Positions 1 to 11,990 of a stretch of 64,000 nucleotides of DNA are shown here, piece by piece. The position numbers and the translations under genes are program-made. The DNA is taken from positions 4,189,950 to 4,253,949 of the forward strand of contig CM026573.1 of the NCBI GenBank assembly GCA_015143295.1. Reading direction: 5' to 3'. Origin of the DNA: Tetracentron sinense. Taxonomy: Eukaryota; Streptophyta; Magnoliopsida; Trochodendrales; Trochodendraceae. Under the pieces are notes generated by a model. It was not told where the DNA came from. It worked only from the letters and a program-made list of their open reading frames with translations, and searched no databases. Each line of letters begins with the position of its first letter. The stretch's first letter is position 1.

Positions 1-2
1 AA

Positions 3-372
3 CGGTCTTCTTAGTGGCATCTCTGAATCAAAATTGGGAAAGTTTAAAGATCGAAAAAGGAATATGCTGGTAACAATAAAAATCTGATGAAATTTTATTA
101 TCAGAGAATTGGCAACAATAGAGGGATAATTGACAGTTTACAGATTAGATAATCCACTGTTCCCATTGCTTGTGGACTATATAACAGCCTTCTTAGTGGC
201 GTCTCTGGATAAAAATTGTGAAAGGTTAAAATCAAAAAGGGAATATGCAAGCAACAATAAAAGAACTGATGATATTTGTTTATCACTGTATTGGGCCTAT
301 TGGCAATAATAGAAGGATAACTGACAGTTTGCAGACTAGATAGTCCGCTCTTCCCATTGGATGGTAAAGCTT
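3..372. repeat. Diverged tandem duplication, period about 183 bp
   Basis: Two adjacent copies (about 3-184 and 185-372) share phrases such as CTTCTTAGTGGC, GGAATATGC and GACAGTTT in the same order, with scattered substitutions and small indels. The stretch lies to the left of the last PPR exon visible here, so it is probably intronic in that gene. No coding signal is seen in it. Confidence 0.75.
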
Positions 373-536
373 TGTTGCCCTATATACCGTGTGGGATCCA
401 ACTGACTCTGCCTTGTATGTTTTGGGTACAAAAGAAAAATAAGAGTCATACTACCTATTGTGTAAACTACCAAATGGTCCAAATCAGACTGCAGCAATCA
501 AAAGGGCGGAATTAGATCATCAAGTAGATAGCATAC

Positions 537-3500
537 ACTCGATCTAATCGGCCAGTGGCTGCACAGGCATTGAGTAGACAGATGTAGGTTTGCCCAGTTG
601 GTTTCACTTCATTTTTCTTCATTTCCTCCAAAATCTTCAATTCAAAGAGAAGACAAACAAGTCAAAAATACTGAATGTTTTCTAGCATAGATACTTACTG
701 AGCCTTCCAAACTTAGACAATATATAAATAAGATGTGTAATAAGAAGGGAGTGAAATTTACTTGAATTGCATGGTCAGAAATCTTGCATTTCCCGCAAGT
801 TGAGATCAAGAAGTTGTATAGAGCAACCTACAACATACATAAGCACAGTTCCCGTGGTCAATAAATATAACAAACAAAGTTAACTTGATTGAAAAAAGAA
901 GAGTAACTTAATAGTTGATTGTTTGAGTGTGGAAATTTTACACGTTGTGAGAAATATTGACAATAAAAAAAAAATTTGAATGATTTTTGTTAGCGGGTCT
1001 TAGACTCTTAGGTATTTCATTTGGCTGAACAGATTGTATTTCTGGTGCATTCAGAAAAGAAAGATGGAAAATTGTTTCCTACCCAAGTTCCCACTTGGTC
1101 TAAATACTGTCACTTGCAAGTTGCAACATTGCAGGAAAGGCAAATTCTGTGCCTCTCCACATAATGGTGTCTGAGGGAGGTTGAATGCCACCATATTATT
1201 TAAAAATCACATTTATTCCCTTTTATACCCTAACTACAATTTCATCTTGTTAATGGCATTGCCTTGCCCCTAGAAAAAGCCATGTCGCAAAAAAACTCAT
1301 GGGTAGTACTTGAACAGAGTCAAAGTGTGTCCAATAGTCAATGGTGTATTGTAGGAGGTTTTTACATGGCTAGCTGACTTGAGAAGAAATATACTGTTAA
1401 CCTTCCTGAGTTTGGGCTATGTGTCACTGACTTTCATATTCTCAGTGTAATCAAGGCGTCGCCTAGGCATTTTTGGACCTCAATCGCCTAGGTGCCCCTC
1501 TAGGCGGGCGAACACCATAAATTTTTATTATTATTATTTTTTTTTTGAAAAAACAAAATCCAAAAAATCCCAATTTGGGTATTTGGCCCAGATTTTGAAG
1601 TGTTTAATACTCCACTATGTCAACATGTCTTTGGTTATGTAATGAATGATTGTAATAGACTTTTTATTTTATGTTTTTGTGGAATGTGGGTGTGGAGTTT
1701 TGATCTTTTGGATGTTATATATAATAATATATATATGTGATATATATATTTATATTAAATTTATCGCCTAGGCAACGCCTCGCCTAGCCGGGGCTAATCG
1801 CCTAGACGCCTTGACTACACTGCATATTCTTGCTGAAACTCATGAAAAGGTTGGAGGTCGGCCCCCTGATAATAATGTGATGCTGGAATTCAGGAGATGG
1901 GGGGCAGAAGTTCATGTGTCAAAAAAATTAATGGGTTTGGGAGTATGGGGCCAGGGGCTAAGCCCCCGAGATTTCTTTATTTAGTAATGGGCATAGTATT
2001 AAAACTCGGCAAGTCGACTTGAAACTCAGCCAAATCAACTCGACTCAGCCAGGTTTTGAGTCGAGTTTGAGGTAAAACTCGGTTTTGACACTGAAAACCG
2101 AGTGACTTGCCCTGACTCGCCCGAGTTTTGCACTTTTTTTGTGAAAGCAAAAAATCAAGTAAACCGGCTTACCCGAGTGACCAAATTATGTTTTTTTCTG
2201 TTTCTTTAACACACCCCACCCACTCTTAAGTGTAAATATGAAACAAAAGAGGGGTGTTTAGTATATATTGAATTATATATCTCTTTTCTTTTTATCGATA
2301 ATCCAAGCAATATATTACGAAGAACGCTAAACAAAGATACAAGAAATAGCACAGTTCACAAGATCGTGAACCATAACGCAAAATACAGCAAACACCCAAT
2401 AGGCAACCCTAACATCATGGATGCCACCCAAGAACCCCCTGATTACAACAAGCTGCCTAAGGAACCAAATTCACCCCCTCTTGCCTAGAAGAGCTCCAAA
2501 ACAGAACCAAAGAACAAATTCTAGTACGGATTTGAAAAATGGAGGAAGAAGTATTCTCGAAACTCTCTTATTTCGTTCCTTCCAGATGGACCAAGCGATA
2601 GCACCTGGCAATATCATCCATATGTCCATCCTTGAGCCACCCCCACTTGCCAACCTCCAACCAGATAAGAAGTTGAGAAACGAAGAGGGAAAGACCCAAG
2701 CCAAACTCATACGGGAAAGAAAGAAATTCCAAATCTCACATGCGATGGGATAGTGCAAAAGAAGATGATCTATCGACTCTTCCGCTTGGAGACATATAAA
2801 ACAACGGTTAACCATCCTCCACCCTCTAGATATCAAGTGATCACATGTGAGAATTTTATTCAAAGCCGCATTCCAAAAGAAGAAAGATACTTTCGATGGA
2901 ATGTCTGGATTCCACACAGTCCTAAAAGGGAAACAGGCAGAGAAACTCGGTCCGAGCATCTGAACTAGGGCTCTCACTGAAAAATGACCCTGGTTGCCTC
3001 TAAACCAAATCCTATAGTCCCGACTTGAGAAACCGGAGGGCGCGTTCCCAGTCTCTCTAGCAAACTACTAAACTCTACAATTTCCCAATCATTTAACCTC
3101 CTCCTTAACTTAGGACACCAACCAACCCCCTCATCCCCCCTATCGATGTACTCCCCCACTGTTGCATCCCTATCTAAAGCTAGGCGAAACATGGTACCAA
3201 AATCGTACTGCAACCTCGTGGTACCACACCACACATCTTTACAAAACTTGACCTCGAAATCCCTGCCTACTTTGAACTCAAAAAATGGGACTACCAACCT
3301 CGCAACTGACATAATCCCCTTCCACACACCCACTCCATGGACCCTTCTCACTTCCTTTGGAGTCCAGCAAGAGTCTTCTCCGTATTTAGCTACTACCACG
3401 GCCCCTCCAAAGACTCTCTCTTTCCTCACCGAATCTCTAAATCCATTTTCCTAACAATTCACAAGCACCAAAGGTTTCAAATTAAGGCCGCCCTCCCTCT

Positions 3501-6500
3501 TCAGGCAACAAACCTGAAGCCAGTCGACTAAATGATACTTAAACTAACCTCCTAACCCGTGCCATAGAAACTCCCTCTACATGCGCTCAAGAGCCCTTGC
3601 TATCGAGCGAGGGATGACGAATGTGGACATGATATACGTAGGTAAGTTGGACAAGGTGCTCTGAATTAGAGTAAGTTTCCCCCCTTTCGATAAAAAAGAC
3701 GATTGCCACCCGGACAAACGCTTCACAAATCTTTCCAACACCGGATCTCACACTGTCGTGGACTTAAAACGAGCCCCAAGGGGCATACCCATATATACCA
3801 AAGGGAGGGATCCGGCCTGACACCCTAGACATGCCGCCAAATCATCCACATCTAACACCTCCCCAACCCCTATGATTTCGGATTTGGACATGTTGACAGA
3901 TAGACCCGAAACCGCCTCGAAGCACAAAAGAAGGTTCTTAATAGAAACCAGATCCTGACGAGCTGCCCTACAGAAAATAATGATATCATCGGCAAACTGT
4001 AAATGGGAAATGCGCAATCTCTCGCGGCCTAGGGAGAAACCCTCTAACACCGAGCCATCTGCCCGGGATGCCTCTGAAGCCAAGATAAACAGGAACGGGA
4101 AAAGGGAGTCCCCTTGCCTCAAACCCATGGAACTTTGGAAATAACCGGCTGGGCTACCATTAACGAGTACAGAGAAAGACACCAACGAAATGCACATTTT
4201 CATCCAGTGACACCACCTAGGACCAAACCCCATTTTATTCAATACATACCCCATAAACTCCCAATTAACATGGTCATAGGCTTTCTCCATATCCACCTTA
4301 CATAACAATCCCGGAACCTGAGATCTGATCTCATCATCGATACATTCATTGGCTATCAGAACCTCATCTAGAATCTGCCGACCACCCACATAAGCCCCTT
4401 ATTGGGGAGAGATAATGAGACCCATCACACTTGAGCCGGCTTGCTAAGACTTTGGATAGAATCTTATAAGCACTACTCACTAGGCTTATGGGCCGAAAAT
4501 CTTTGACATCTATAGCCCCTTTGTGCTTGGGGATCAAAACCACGAAAGTGTTTTTAAGCACTTTATTAGATAGACCAAACTCATACAACTCTCTCATCAC
4601 CGCGAGGAAATCCTTTCCAACAATATCCCAACAACAACGGTAAACTCAATAGTGAAGCCATCCGGGTCAGGGGCCTTGTCCCCGACCATATCTCGAATGG
4701 CTCTCAAAACCTCTTCTTCCTCAAAATTGGCCTCCAACCAATCCCGTTGGTTCTGTAGAAGGCGCTCAAATGGAAGATCATCTAACTGGGGCCGCCAATG
4801 TTCCTTTTCCAAGTAAAGATCATGATAAAAAGAAATTATGCTCCCTTCAACCTCATCTTTCCCCTCCCTCCATTCCACTCCCACCTTTAATCTAGAGATG
4901 AAGTTGCATTTTCGATGAAAGTTGGCCATTCTGTGATAGTACTTAGTATTTCTGTCACCCTCCTTGAGCCACCGGGTCCGAGCCATTTGTTTCCAACTAA
5001 TCTCTTCCATTCGGGCCACGACCAAATAATCCAACTTCAAAGTTTCCTTTAGTCGAAGCTCATCATCTGTCAAGGGCCTTGCTTCCTCCGCCAAATCTAA
5101 ATTTCCTATTTGCTTCAAAAGGTTTGCTAACCGAGTTTGAATGTTGCCAAACACTTCTCTATTCCCAACCTTTAGGCGGATTTTGAGAGCTTTAAGTTTG
5201 AGCCCAAACCTGGTACTTGCTAGCCCCTCCCCCCTCCTAGCATTCCAAACTTCAACAACCACCCCTTTAAAACGATCATCTAACAACCACATGTTTTCAA
5301 TCCTGAACGGAGTGGGGCCACCACTGAACTGAGCCGACTCTAAGGCTATTGGAACATGATCTGATATAAGTCTTGGCATGGATGATTGGATCATATTAGG
5401 AAAGTGATTTTCCCACGACGGGGAACATAGGAATCTATCGATACGACTTGCCTGGGTTTCGATATCTGAATGAGCCCACGTAAATAGGTGTCCTTTTAAT
5501 CGGAAATCAATCAACTCATGACGACCAATAAATGACCCAAACCTCCTCATCTTTGCACTAACCCGACACCCTCCTTTCCGTTCCTCGGCGAAGCGAATAC
5601 AATTAAAATCGCTGCCCACACACCATGGAGCTCCCCATCTCACACTGACATCATCTAACTCCTCCCAGAAAACGGAATTGACAGATCCCCCAGATGGTCC
5701 ATAAACTCCAGTGAAAACCCATGAGAACTCCTCCCCCACCCAACGATAGAAAATGGATGCTGAATAGGCCCCTAGCTCAGAATCGATTACCTCCACTTTA
5801 TCCTTGTCCCAAATCAATAGAATACCTCCTGAGCCTCCCACTGATGGGACAGCCACCCATTGAGGTATGGATATGTCGCGACCTGAAATACCCCCTAGGA
5901 GTTAGGGATAGTTCAGTTCGTGACCGCCATATCATACATCTCGTATGACACATAAGGCATTCGTATCAACCTGTCAACATACATCTATATGTACACAGCG
6001 GAAATAAATGGAAACAATATATAATAATTACTCCTATCATTTAGTTCAAGTGTGAACCAACATAGCATATCCAAAAGATGGAGTGGACAAGTCTCACTCT
6101 CAACATACACCAATATCAGTATCATCCTTCTCACTCTCTCAACAGAAATCAAAATCAAGCCGCCTATCCAGCGATCCATCATCCTGATAATGGTCCATAG
6201 AGGGCTCCAGATCATAGTATTTTTCCTCTATCCAAGGCTCCATGCCACAGACATCGAATGGAACACGTGCACCTGCCGAAGCCAATAATCGGCTGAGCAT
6301 GGAATACTCAGTGATATAAAAACTACTAACTAACAGTGAATAATATCATGAACATGCATAAGCTTAGAGTATATCATTCGTGAAAGTAGTCACCAAAATC
6401 ATTTTCTTAACAGTATTCATGTGAAATCAAAACCAAGTAAATCTTGTGAGGTCATGTGATAATCATGGTTCTTGTGAGTTCTTGTGAATTCTTGCGAGAG

Positions 6501-9500
6501 TTGGGATTCCTTGTGAGCATGCGAGGATCTGAGTATGCATGATTTCTTGTGAACTTGCGAGCTTGTGAACTTGTGAGCTTGTGAGACATGACTACTTGTG
6601 AGTCCATGTATAGTGGGATTCGTTGTGAGCTTTGAAACGATCTTAGAGCTTGTCACTTACCAACCCATAGTTTGGCCTTATCACTTGTGAGCTTGTGAGA
6701 ATTCTTTTAATCAAAACCTTGCTTATGAACTTTTGGAAATACCTTTTCTTGTGAGAAATCATCGGATCATGCGAGACTTATAAACATCATGCTAGACTTG
6801 TGAACATAAGGTGCATATAGTACTTGTGAATATTATGGTGATCTTAGAAAACTCATAAACATGGTATCATATTCATAGAATTTCTATAGTAGTGATAGCT
6901 TACATCTTGTATACCAGTCATCATCCAACACAATCCAAAAACAACCTTAAACATAGTGTTTTGCCTTAAAAGGAATAGCACATGGTGGGTAGTAGAGTGG
7001 ATCTACCTTTTACAAGAACTCCTTTGAAGCTATAAAAGCTTTGAGAAAGCTTATGGAATCCACTCCAAGCTTGAGAAAGCTTGAGGAAGTGAAGATCGAG
7101 CTTCGGAAGCAAGAACAAGCTTCACCTAGCGATCCTTGACGAAGCACAAGCAAAACCCTTTGCAAGAAACCCTAACTTCTCTCTCTTTTCTCTCAAAATC
7201 TTCTCTAAGGGTTGTGTAAACCCTTACTCACGAGTGTGGGACTTTATATAGGCAAAGGGGTTGGTAAAAGACCCCTACACCCTTCAAAAATATCTCCCAT
7301 GGTCGGTTTTCAGCAAAAATGAAATGAGGGGTCGCCTGGAGGTGTGACTGGTCGACCGGTAGTGTTTGGGGCCCTCTGGAATAATCCCCCATACAAAAAA
7401 GTGCGAGACCGGTTGACCCCTGGTCTGACCGGTCGACCCTTAGTGGAGGGGTCGACCGTTGGTCTCCCGCTCAAGCTGCCCTGTTTTGTCTGCCTCGCTG
7501 TTTCGGCCATAACTTTTGACTCGGTGATCCGATTTTGACGATTCAACTTGCGTTGGATTCTACATTCAAAGGGGAACAACTTTCATGTTTTGCACAAAGC
7601 CCAATTCTGAGTTTTAAATGGTCGAAATGAGCCCACAAGTGGACTGGTCCAAACTATTCCAGAAATTCTCAGCAGCCCAGGTTCCGGAAATCTCACATTT
7701 GACTTAACTTCTAGTCCAAATCTCAAAAAGTGATAAACATGAACTTTAAAGAGGGGTTCAATATCTTTCTAATGGTTTAAGAATCACTCGATTCCGATAA
7801 GCTATGACCCAACTAGAGCTCCCTCAAGTTGAGGTTATAGTAAGACATCCATCCTCTTTGACACTTAAGAGTATTTTATACTCTTGTGTTTGGTTCACAA
7901 ACACACATATAGCATACCTTATGTTTCACACGCCAAAATCAATACCATAACACTCATTAAAAATGAAATACCTCATTCCCATTTAACCAACACCAATTTC
8001 ACAGGGACGACCTTGGCCTTACATATACTATCCACTGGCACTATTCACACACTATTCATAGCACTATTCATAGACTATGAAAGCAAGATCCGGGGTTCTA
8101 CAGGATACATCCCACAAATCCTTAACAATGAAATCTTAGATCGTTTCCATCTTAGTCTCCTGGATACACAATATAGCTGGCTTCCGAGCACACACCAACT
8201 GCTTCAGAGCCACCAGTTTATCCATTAATCCCAACCCTCTAATGTTCCATGATATGATGGAGAAGACTGTCATTTGGTAACTTTGCAACCCTTACCAACC
8301 CTCGAACTACATGAGACACTCCGAGACCCTAACCCCTCATAATTGATACTCCATTCTAGCCTCCTCTTCTCCATAGCTGAGCGGCCTCTCCGGCTAGATC
8401 TGGGTGTTCGACTAGAAGGCTTATGCTCGCCCTCTTTGTCCTTCACGAGTCTTAAGAAAAAAGCCCTAGCTTCCTCCTCATGGCCCACGAATGACAATCT
8501 TAGAAACCTCCCAAGGACCTCCAACTGGCCCAGACTCCCCTTTGACCTCTCCCCTAATTCCTGACTAACTACTTCTTGAGGATCACAACCCTGGCTCTCC
8601 TGACCGGACTGAGATAAAGGATCTAGAGGCACTGACTCCGGACTAACGTGACTTTCAGAGATATCCCTAGACTCCACCAATGCTTGATTTATCATTAATT
8701 TTGAATTTATGTCATAAATTTAGTATTAGAAAAATATTATATATGTCCGAATTTTAGTTGTCATTACTCGGACGAGTTTTGCCTGAGTTTCCAAGTTGAC
8801 TCTACTCGACAAGTTTCTGAGTCGAGTCGAGTTTTCGGGTTTTAAAACACTGGAAATGGGTCCATCATGGTCATAAAATTCGTTAATATTGCATTCCAAT
8901 TTAGGTCTAGTAACAAGAAAAACAATGATCCTCCTTTTTAGGAGAGCGTTATATAAATAAATTAACTACATTTTTATTTTTGTATATAAATGTATAAAAT
9001 TGCAGTGATTAGCCACCCCGCATTCTGCTATCTAGTCGATTGTCGCATCCCCATGACCCTTTTAACCCGCTTTCAACTATGGTTAAGTTTAACTAAATTA
9101 AAGTTGATATTTTTTTCTAAGAACCAAGGTTGGATGGGTGAACCCTAGAGGGTGAGTGAATCTTAAGTTCTTAACCACACTTAGTGGGTGTTAAAAAGGG
9201 GTAGCGAAATGCACGGTCTGTTAAACATTTCCCATAAAATATTACAAAATTTTGAAGGGCCAAACTTCCACATAATCACCTATTACATCCTAATTTGGGG
9301 GGATCAAAATATAGAAATTTAGATATTAATTATTTTGTACTTTAAAAAAAATCCCCTCTCAGCCCCCTGGCTCAACCCTTGTGTCCAACCTTCTCTAGGA
9401 AGAATACCAGCAAAACAAGCTTATAGTGAACCCAACAACTGAAAGCCACAACTAAATCATAGATAACTAACAGGGTCTTGCTAACATCAGCTCCCGCCAG

Positions 9501-10915
9501 TCCTATCTTATATTTGAACACCAGTGGCATAACTTATGAAGAGCACCTAAATTGTGAAATGCCTTGCATTTCTATTATTAATACTTTTTGGACATCCAAA
9601 ACCATTCTTTGAGTAATACACGAGAAAGCTGATGGCTGTCAGTTGAATAAGCTACTCTTCTATGGGTAGTTTTTCCACCGTCATCGATGCCTTAATTTGC
9701 AACACAAATCATGTTCCGTCATTCCATTCTATCAAAATCCAGAACTTCGGTCAACACGTGTGTCATCAAATCTTCCCTCACTATTTCTGTTCACAACATT
9801 TTTGGCATTCCCCTCACCTTTTGATTATCAATTTGCACCAACTCACTCTTCACTAGTACCGTCACTGAACTTCGTTGTAAGTATTTGAACCAGCTAAGTA
9901 AACTATCCCTTGTTTCCTCACATATTTGAGCTACTCTCAACTCTCAAATACACTCATCTTGGGTCTTATCTTACCTAGTAAACTATCCCTTATTTGATTG
10001 CATATTTGAGCTACTCCCAGCTCGCAAATATGCTCATTTCCAATCTTTTCTTTCCTAGTCTTTCCACTCTCCCAACATCCACATCTTGGCCATGCCAAAT
10101 CTTTGGGTATGTTTCTTCTTGGTCGTCAACTTTAAGCCCCATGGAGCATAGTTGGCCATACCTGGTGTGGCAGGTTGCATGCTCTCGTCGCATTCTCGGG
10201 GATTAGTCTTAAGCCAAAGGGTTGGGGACACCTCGAGTTACCAAAAAAAAATAAAAATCATATCTTTTCGTTTCACTTAATAGTTAAAACACATTTTCTA
10301 GTGATATTCAATCTTCTCCAACTCCATGTCCCAAATCAGCAGCATTCCATGTAACCACTACCATATCTAAATACATTATTGTCACCATAATCTCAATCAA
10401 ATAATAGAACTTACATCTGGTGCCATACCCATTGCTTTCATCTCGTCTTTGAAGAAGAAGGCATCTTGTAAGCGAGCTCCTTTCATCGTCCCGACAATAA
10501 GCGAATGAAATATATCTCGCGAGGGCTGGATTCCATCGAGCAACATATCATCGTAGACATCTCTCAGCAAAAAATGTCTAAACAAAAAGGGGAAACAATT
10601 AAAGAGACAAAAATTTAAAACTCAGTAAGAGAAAAAAAAATCATTTGGTAAGAATTAATCGGAGCAGAAACCTTCGCTGAGCAGTTAGAGAACCCACGAC
10701 AGTGTTATACTCTGAAACATTGTTCGCGTAATTTCTCTTCGCGTAATCTTCTGCCGAAGCAGCGAATGAACGAAATCCCAGAGCTCGAACCAGTGGCCTA
10801 CGGTGCCCTGTAGAGAGAACAAGAAAAATCGATTAAATGGTGATAGTCTGGATTGAATCTCTCTCTGTGGATGGATTAATGGAGAAATACCAGTAATGGT
10901 TTGTAAGAACTTCAT
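537..10915 (-). CDS. Pentatricopeptide repeat protein, 5' part (resembles Arabidopsis At4g35850), continues beyond window
   Basis: This gene was assembled from five frame-consistent exons: 10891-10915, 10672-10807, 10415-10577, 762-827 and 537-634. All have GT donors and AG acceptors, and the codon phase closes at each junction. The N-terminus (MKFLQTITGHRRPLVRALGF) is Arg-rich and acid-poor and contains RSFAASAEDYAKRNY, as expected of a mitochondrial presequence. Exon 3 carries VYDDMLLDGIQPSRDIFHSL, exon 4 LYNFLISTCGKCK, and exon 5 ILEEMKKNEVKPTGQTY then LLNACAATGRLD; these are PPR helical pairs. PPR proteins bind organellar RNA. The match to At4g35850, a mitochondrial PPR gene, is from memory of that family. 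The remaining exons must lie left of base 1. Intron 3 (828-10414) is 9.6 kb and filled with transposons in both orientations. All visible exons remain open, so the gene may still be functional. The exon 5 donor (GTATGC at 536) is the least certain junction. Confidence 0.8.
828..1442. other. PPR intron 3 sequence, nothing recognised
   Basis: AT-rich intronic sequence just upstream (in gene direction) of exon 4. No further exon, RNA gene or repeat boundary was recognised here. Confidence 0.5.
1443..1822. mobile_element. hAT-type MITE built on the word GCCTAGGCG
   Basis: A 380-bp element with terminal inverted repeats: CAGTGTAATCAAGGCGTC at the left and the complement of CAGTGTAGTCAAGGCGTC at the right. 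A perfect 8-bp target duplication, CATATTCT, sits at 1435-1442 and 1823-1830. The CAGTG ends and 8-bp duplication fit hAT. Both ends continue into repeats of the palindromic word GCCTAGGCG and its variants, and the middle is AT-rich. There is no coding capacity. Confidence 0.85.
5874..8102 (-). mobile_element. Solo LTR of a gypsy-type retrotransposon
   Basis: A 2229-bp insert with LTR ends (TGTCGCGACC at the left, GGGGTTCTACA at the right in plus orientation) and a perfect 5-bp duplication, GGATA, at 5869-5873 and 8103-8107. It contains no gag or pol. Read on the minus strand it starts TGTAGAACCCCGG and has a TATA-like CTATATAAAG near 7250. It then has a GAGAGAAGTTAGGGTTT-type leader and ends GGTCGCGACA. 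Such ends and length resemble Tekay/Del LTRs, but that lineage call is an inference. It arose by LTR-LTR recombination after insertion into the LINE. Confidence 0.88.
6440..6800. repeat. Degenerate CTTGTGAG tandem words inside the solo LTR
   Basis: Around 15 copies of CTTGTGAG, CTTGTGAA and CTTGCGAG occur at irregular spacing of roughly 8-30 bp. They lie in the downstream half of the LTR (minus orientation), after the presumed TATA box. Confidence 0.7.
8270..8695 (-). pseudogene. LINE ORF1, C-terminal fragment
   Basis: A 141-codon open stretch, Ser/Arg/Glu-rich (for example SSRTPRSSRRGRS), lies immediately before ORF2 in the element. Its TGA stop overlaps the ORF2 ATG in a 4-nt ATGA (8270-8273). 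The N-terminal domain expected in plant L1 ORF1 is missing because the element is 5'-truncated. Assignment to ORF1 is by position, not by a diagnostic motif. Confidence 0.6.
8853..9890. other. PPR intron 3 sequence with a relic repeat
   Basis: No exon was found. Bases about 9045-9205 hold a much-diverged inverted structure with the phrases CTTTTAACCCGC, CTATGGTTAAG, GGGTGAACCC and CTTAACCACACTTAG. These resemble the inner arms of the fold-back elements at 24803-25171 and 26058-26343. The rest is unrecognised AT-rich intron. Confidence 0.4.
9896..10065. repeat. Tandem duplication of about 82 bp
   Basis: Two copies, beginning AGTAAACTATCCCTT at about 9896 and 9978, share CATATTTGAGCTACTC and a CTCAAATAC/CGCAAATATG segment. 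Copies differ at about one base in six. Confidence 0.65.
10195..10253 (+). repeat. Possible retroposon 3' tail
   Basis: CGGGGATTAGTC, then GTTGGGGACACC, then CGAGTTACC and an A-run resemble 3' ends of plant retroposons that I have seen. No upstream coding part or target duplication was identified. Confidence 0.35.
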
Positions 10916-11608
10916 GATTGAGGAAAAGCGTAGCGAACTGAAGCGAGATTACAGAGTAGAAGATGAGGAAAATGAGTGGAAAGGATCGACGACTGCTGCT
11001 AGATCTGCCGCTCGATCAAATGTCTCAGTGAACATAAGAAATAGAAAGGGTTCTTCCGTTGTTCAGGGAGGGAAAGAACCCTCTCCCTGTAAAATCGGGG
11101 TTTAAGAAATGAGAACAGTATTCTGGGTCTCAATGGGCCGGGCTTTGATTTTGGTATTTTTTTATAAACCCCGGACCAAGCCCGGCCTGTTTACAATTGA
11201 TATCTGTGGTCCCAATTTGGTCCGTTGGCCCTAATTTTAATTTTTAATTTTTTTTTGGGGATAAAACCGGAAAAGTAAATTACACACACACCTGATTGCA
11301 TAAGATGGGACCAAACACATCTCACAGTGCCTGACTTAAAGTGAGAGAAGGAGGCCACTGTAAGTAGTGGAATGACTATACATTGCTAGCCGATGTGGGA
11401 CTAAGTTGGGTAACTCTAATTGTTCAAGGTCCAAGGGTAAGTTTAACTGTTTAACCCACTTTGCTTTTTCTTTTTTTTTGTAAAGGTAAAACAACTTACA
11501 CACACCAGGTCAATCACACCCACACAATTACAGAAGACGAGACCCGACACATCTAACCAAAATGGCCTCACTTTTGCCACTGATACGAAGGTCTGGACCA
11601 TTCATTTA
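10916..11608. other. Intergenic, upstream of the PPR gene
   Basis: This contains the presumed PPR promoter and 5' UTR on the minus strand. No clear TATA box, RNA gene or other coding region was recognised. Weak ORFs on the plus strand across 10896-11105 are the reverse of the first PPR exon and its upstream region. Confidence 0.5.
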
Positions 11609-11914
11609 GGTGGTGTTTGGTAACACTAGTCTAAACAAAGTACTTATTTGAAAATTATGCTTAGTTAGACTTAATATTGTTACGTTGAAGGTTAATTGAA
11701 GCATAATTGCATGTCTACATTTTAGAGATTTTAGGGGTAAAAAGCACTTCTTCAAAAAGTAGTTCCATAGCTACTTTTTAATGTAGAAGTTTTTACCCTT
11801 AAAATCTCAAAAATGTAGACATGCAACTAACCTTCAACTTAACAATCTTAAGTCCAACTAAACATATTTTTCAAATAAGCACTTCTTTTTAGATTAGTGA
11901 TACCAAACGCCACC
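11609..11914. mobile_element. Fold-back MITE, GGTGGTGTTTGGTA ends (Tourist/Harbinger-like)
   Basis: A 306-bp hairpin element whose arms pair over most of their length (GGTGGTGTTTGGTA against the complement of GGTGGCGTTTGGTA). The flanking duplication is TTTA (11605-11608 and 11915-11918), or TTA if the outer T is not counted. The end sequence resembles Tourist-like MITEs. There is no coding capacity. Confidence 0.75.
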
Positions 11915-11936
11915 TTTAGTAGGGACCTCTTGGATG

Positions 11937-11990
11937 CACTACAAGAAAAGTGCTTATTAGGGACGGAAATTTAGCGACGGTTTCATATTC
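11937..11990. mobile_element. CACTA transposon terminus (one end only)
   Basis: CACTACAAGAAAA at 11937 is the standard plant CACTA/En-Spm terminal repeat. It is followed by subterminal-like GGGACGG and AGCGACGG words. The complementary end (TTTTCTTGTAGTG) was not found in the window, so this is a truncated copy or decayed remnant. Confidence 0.65.

Larger units (their letters stand above)
2471..8273 (-). pseudogene. LINE ORF2 (endonuclease - reverse transcriptase - zf-RVT), broken
   Basis: The start codon at 8273 begins MTVFSIISWNIRGLG, the usual start of plant L1 endonuclease, followed by CIQETKME. After the solo LTR the frame resumes at WVAVPSVGGSGGILLIWD, then GSDFNCIRF and SRIDRFLCSP and ISDHVPIAL (5100-5870). 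Reverse transcriptase segments are FRPISLVSSAYKILSKV (about 4480-4500), MEKAYDHVNW, GLRQGDSLFPFLFILA and FADDIIIFC (3748-4389). The zf-RVT part, with CFICLQAEESIDHLLLHYP, is at 2471-2977. An in-frame stop follows KMET near 8135, and several frameshifts (about 4600, 4380, 3740, 2975) break the frame. Function is lost. Confidence 0.88.
2281..8735 (-). mobile_element. L1-type LINE, 5'-truncated, itself interrupted by a solo LTR
   Basis: This non-LTR retrotransposon reads right to left. A 9-bp putative target duplication, ATTATATAT, flanks it at 2272-2280 and 8736-8744. Its 3' end in minus orientation is an A-rich tail (ATAAAAAGAAAAG). It carries the end of ORF1, then ORF2 with endonuclease, reverse transcriptase and a C-terminal zinc-binding region. 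The 5' end falls inside ORF1, so the copy is 5'-truncated. Removing the solo LTR at 5874-8102 restores the order of the endonuclease region. Confidence 0.85.
1992..8852. mobile_element. hAT-type MITE built on ACTCGAGTC-like words, split by a LINE
   Basis: The left part is 1992-2280 and the right part 8736-8852. The ends are CATAGTATTAAAAC and the complement of CAGTGTTTTAAAAC, flanked by an 8-bp near-perfect duplication (GTAATGGG at 1984-1991, GAAATGGG at 8853-8860). Both arms consist of variants of AAACTCGG, GAGTCGAG and AACTCGACTC. The LINE at 2281-8735 interrupts it. The hAT assignment rests on the end sequence and duplication length. Confidence 0.75.

Noticed and set aside
6440..6800. CTTGTGAG words considered as a CRISPR-like or satellite array
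   Set aside because: Spacing and copies are irregular, the host is a plant, and the words lie wholly within a solo LTR.
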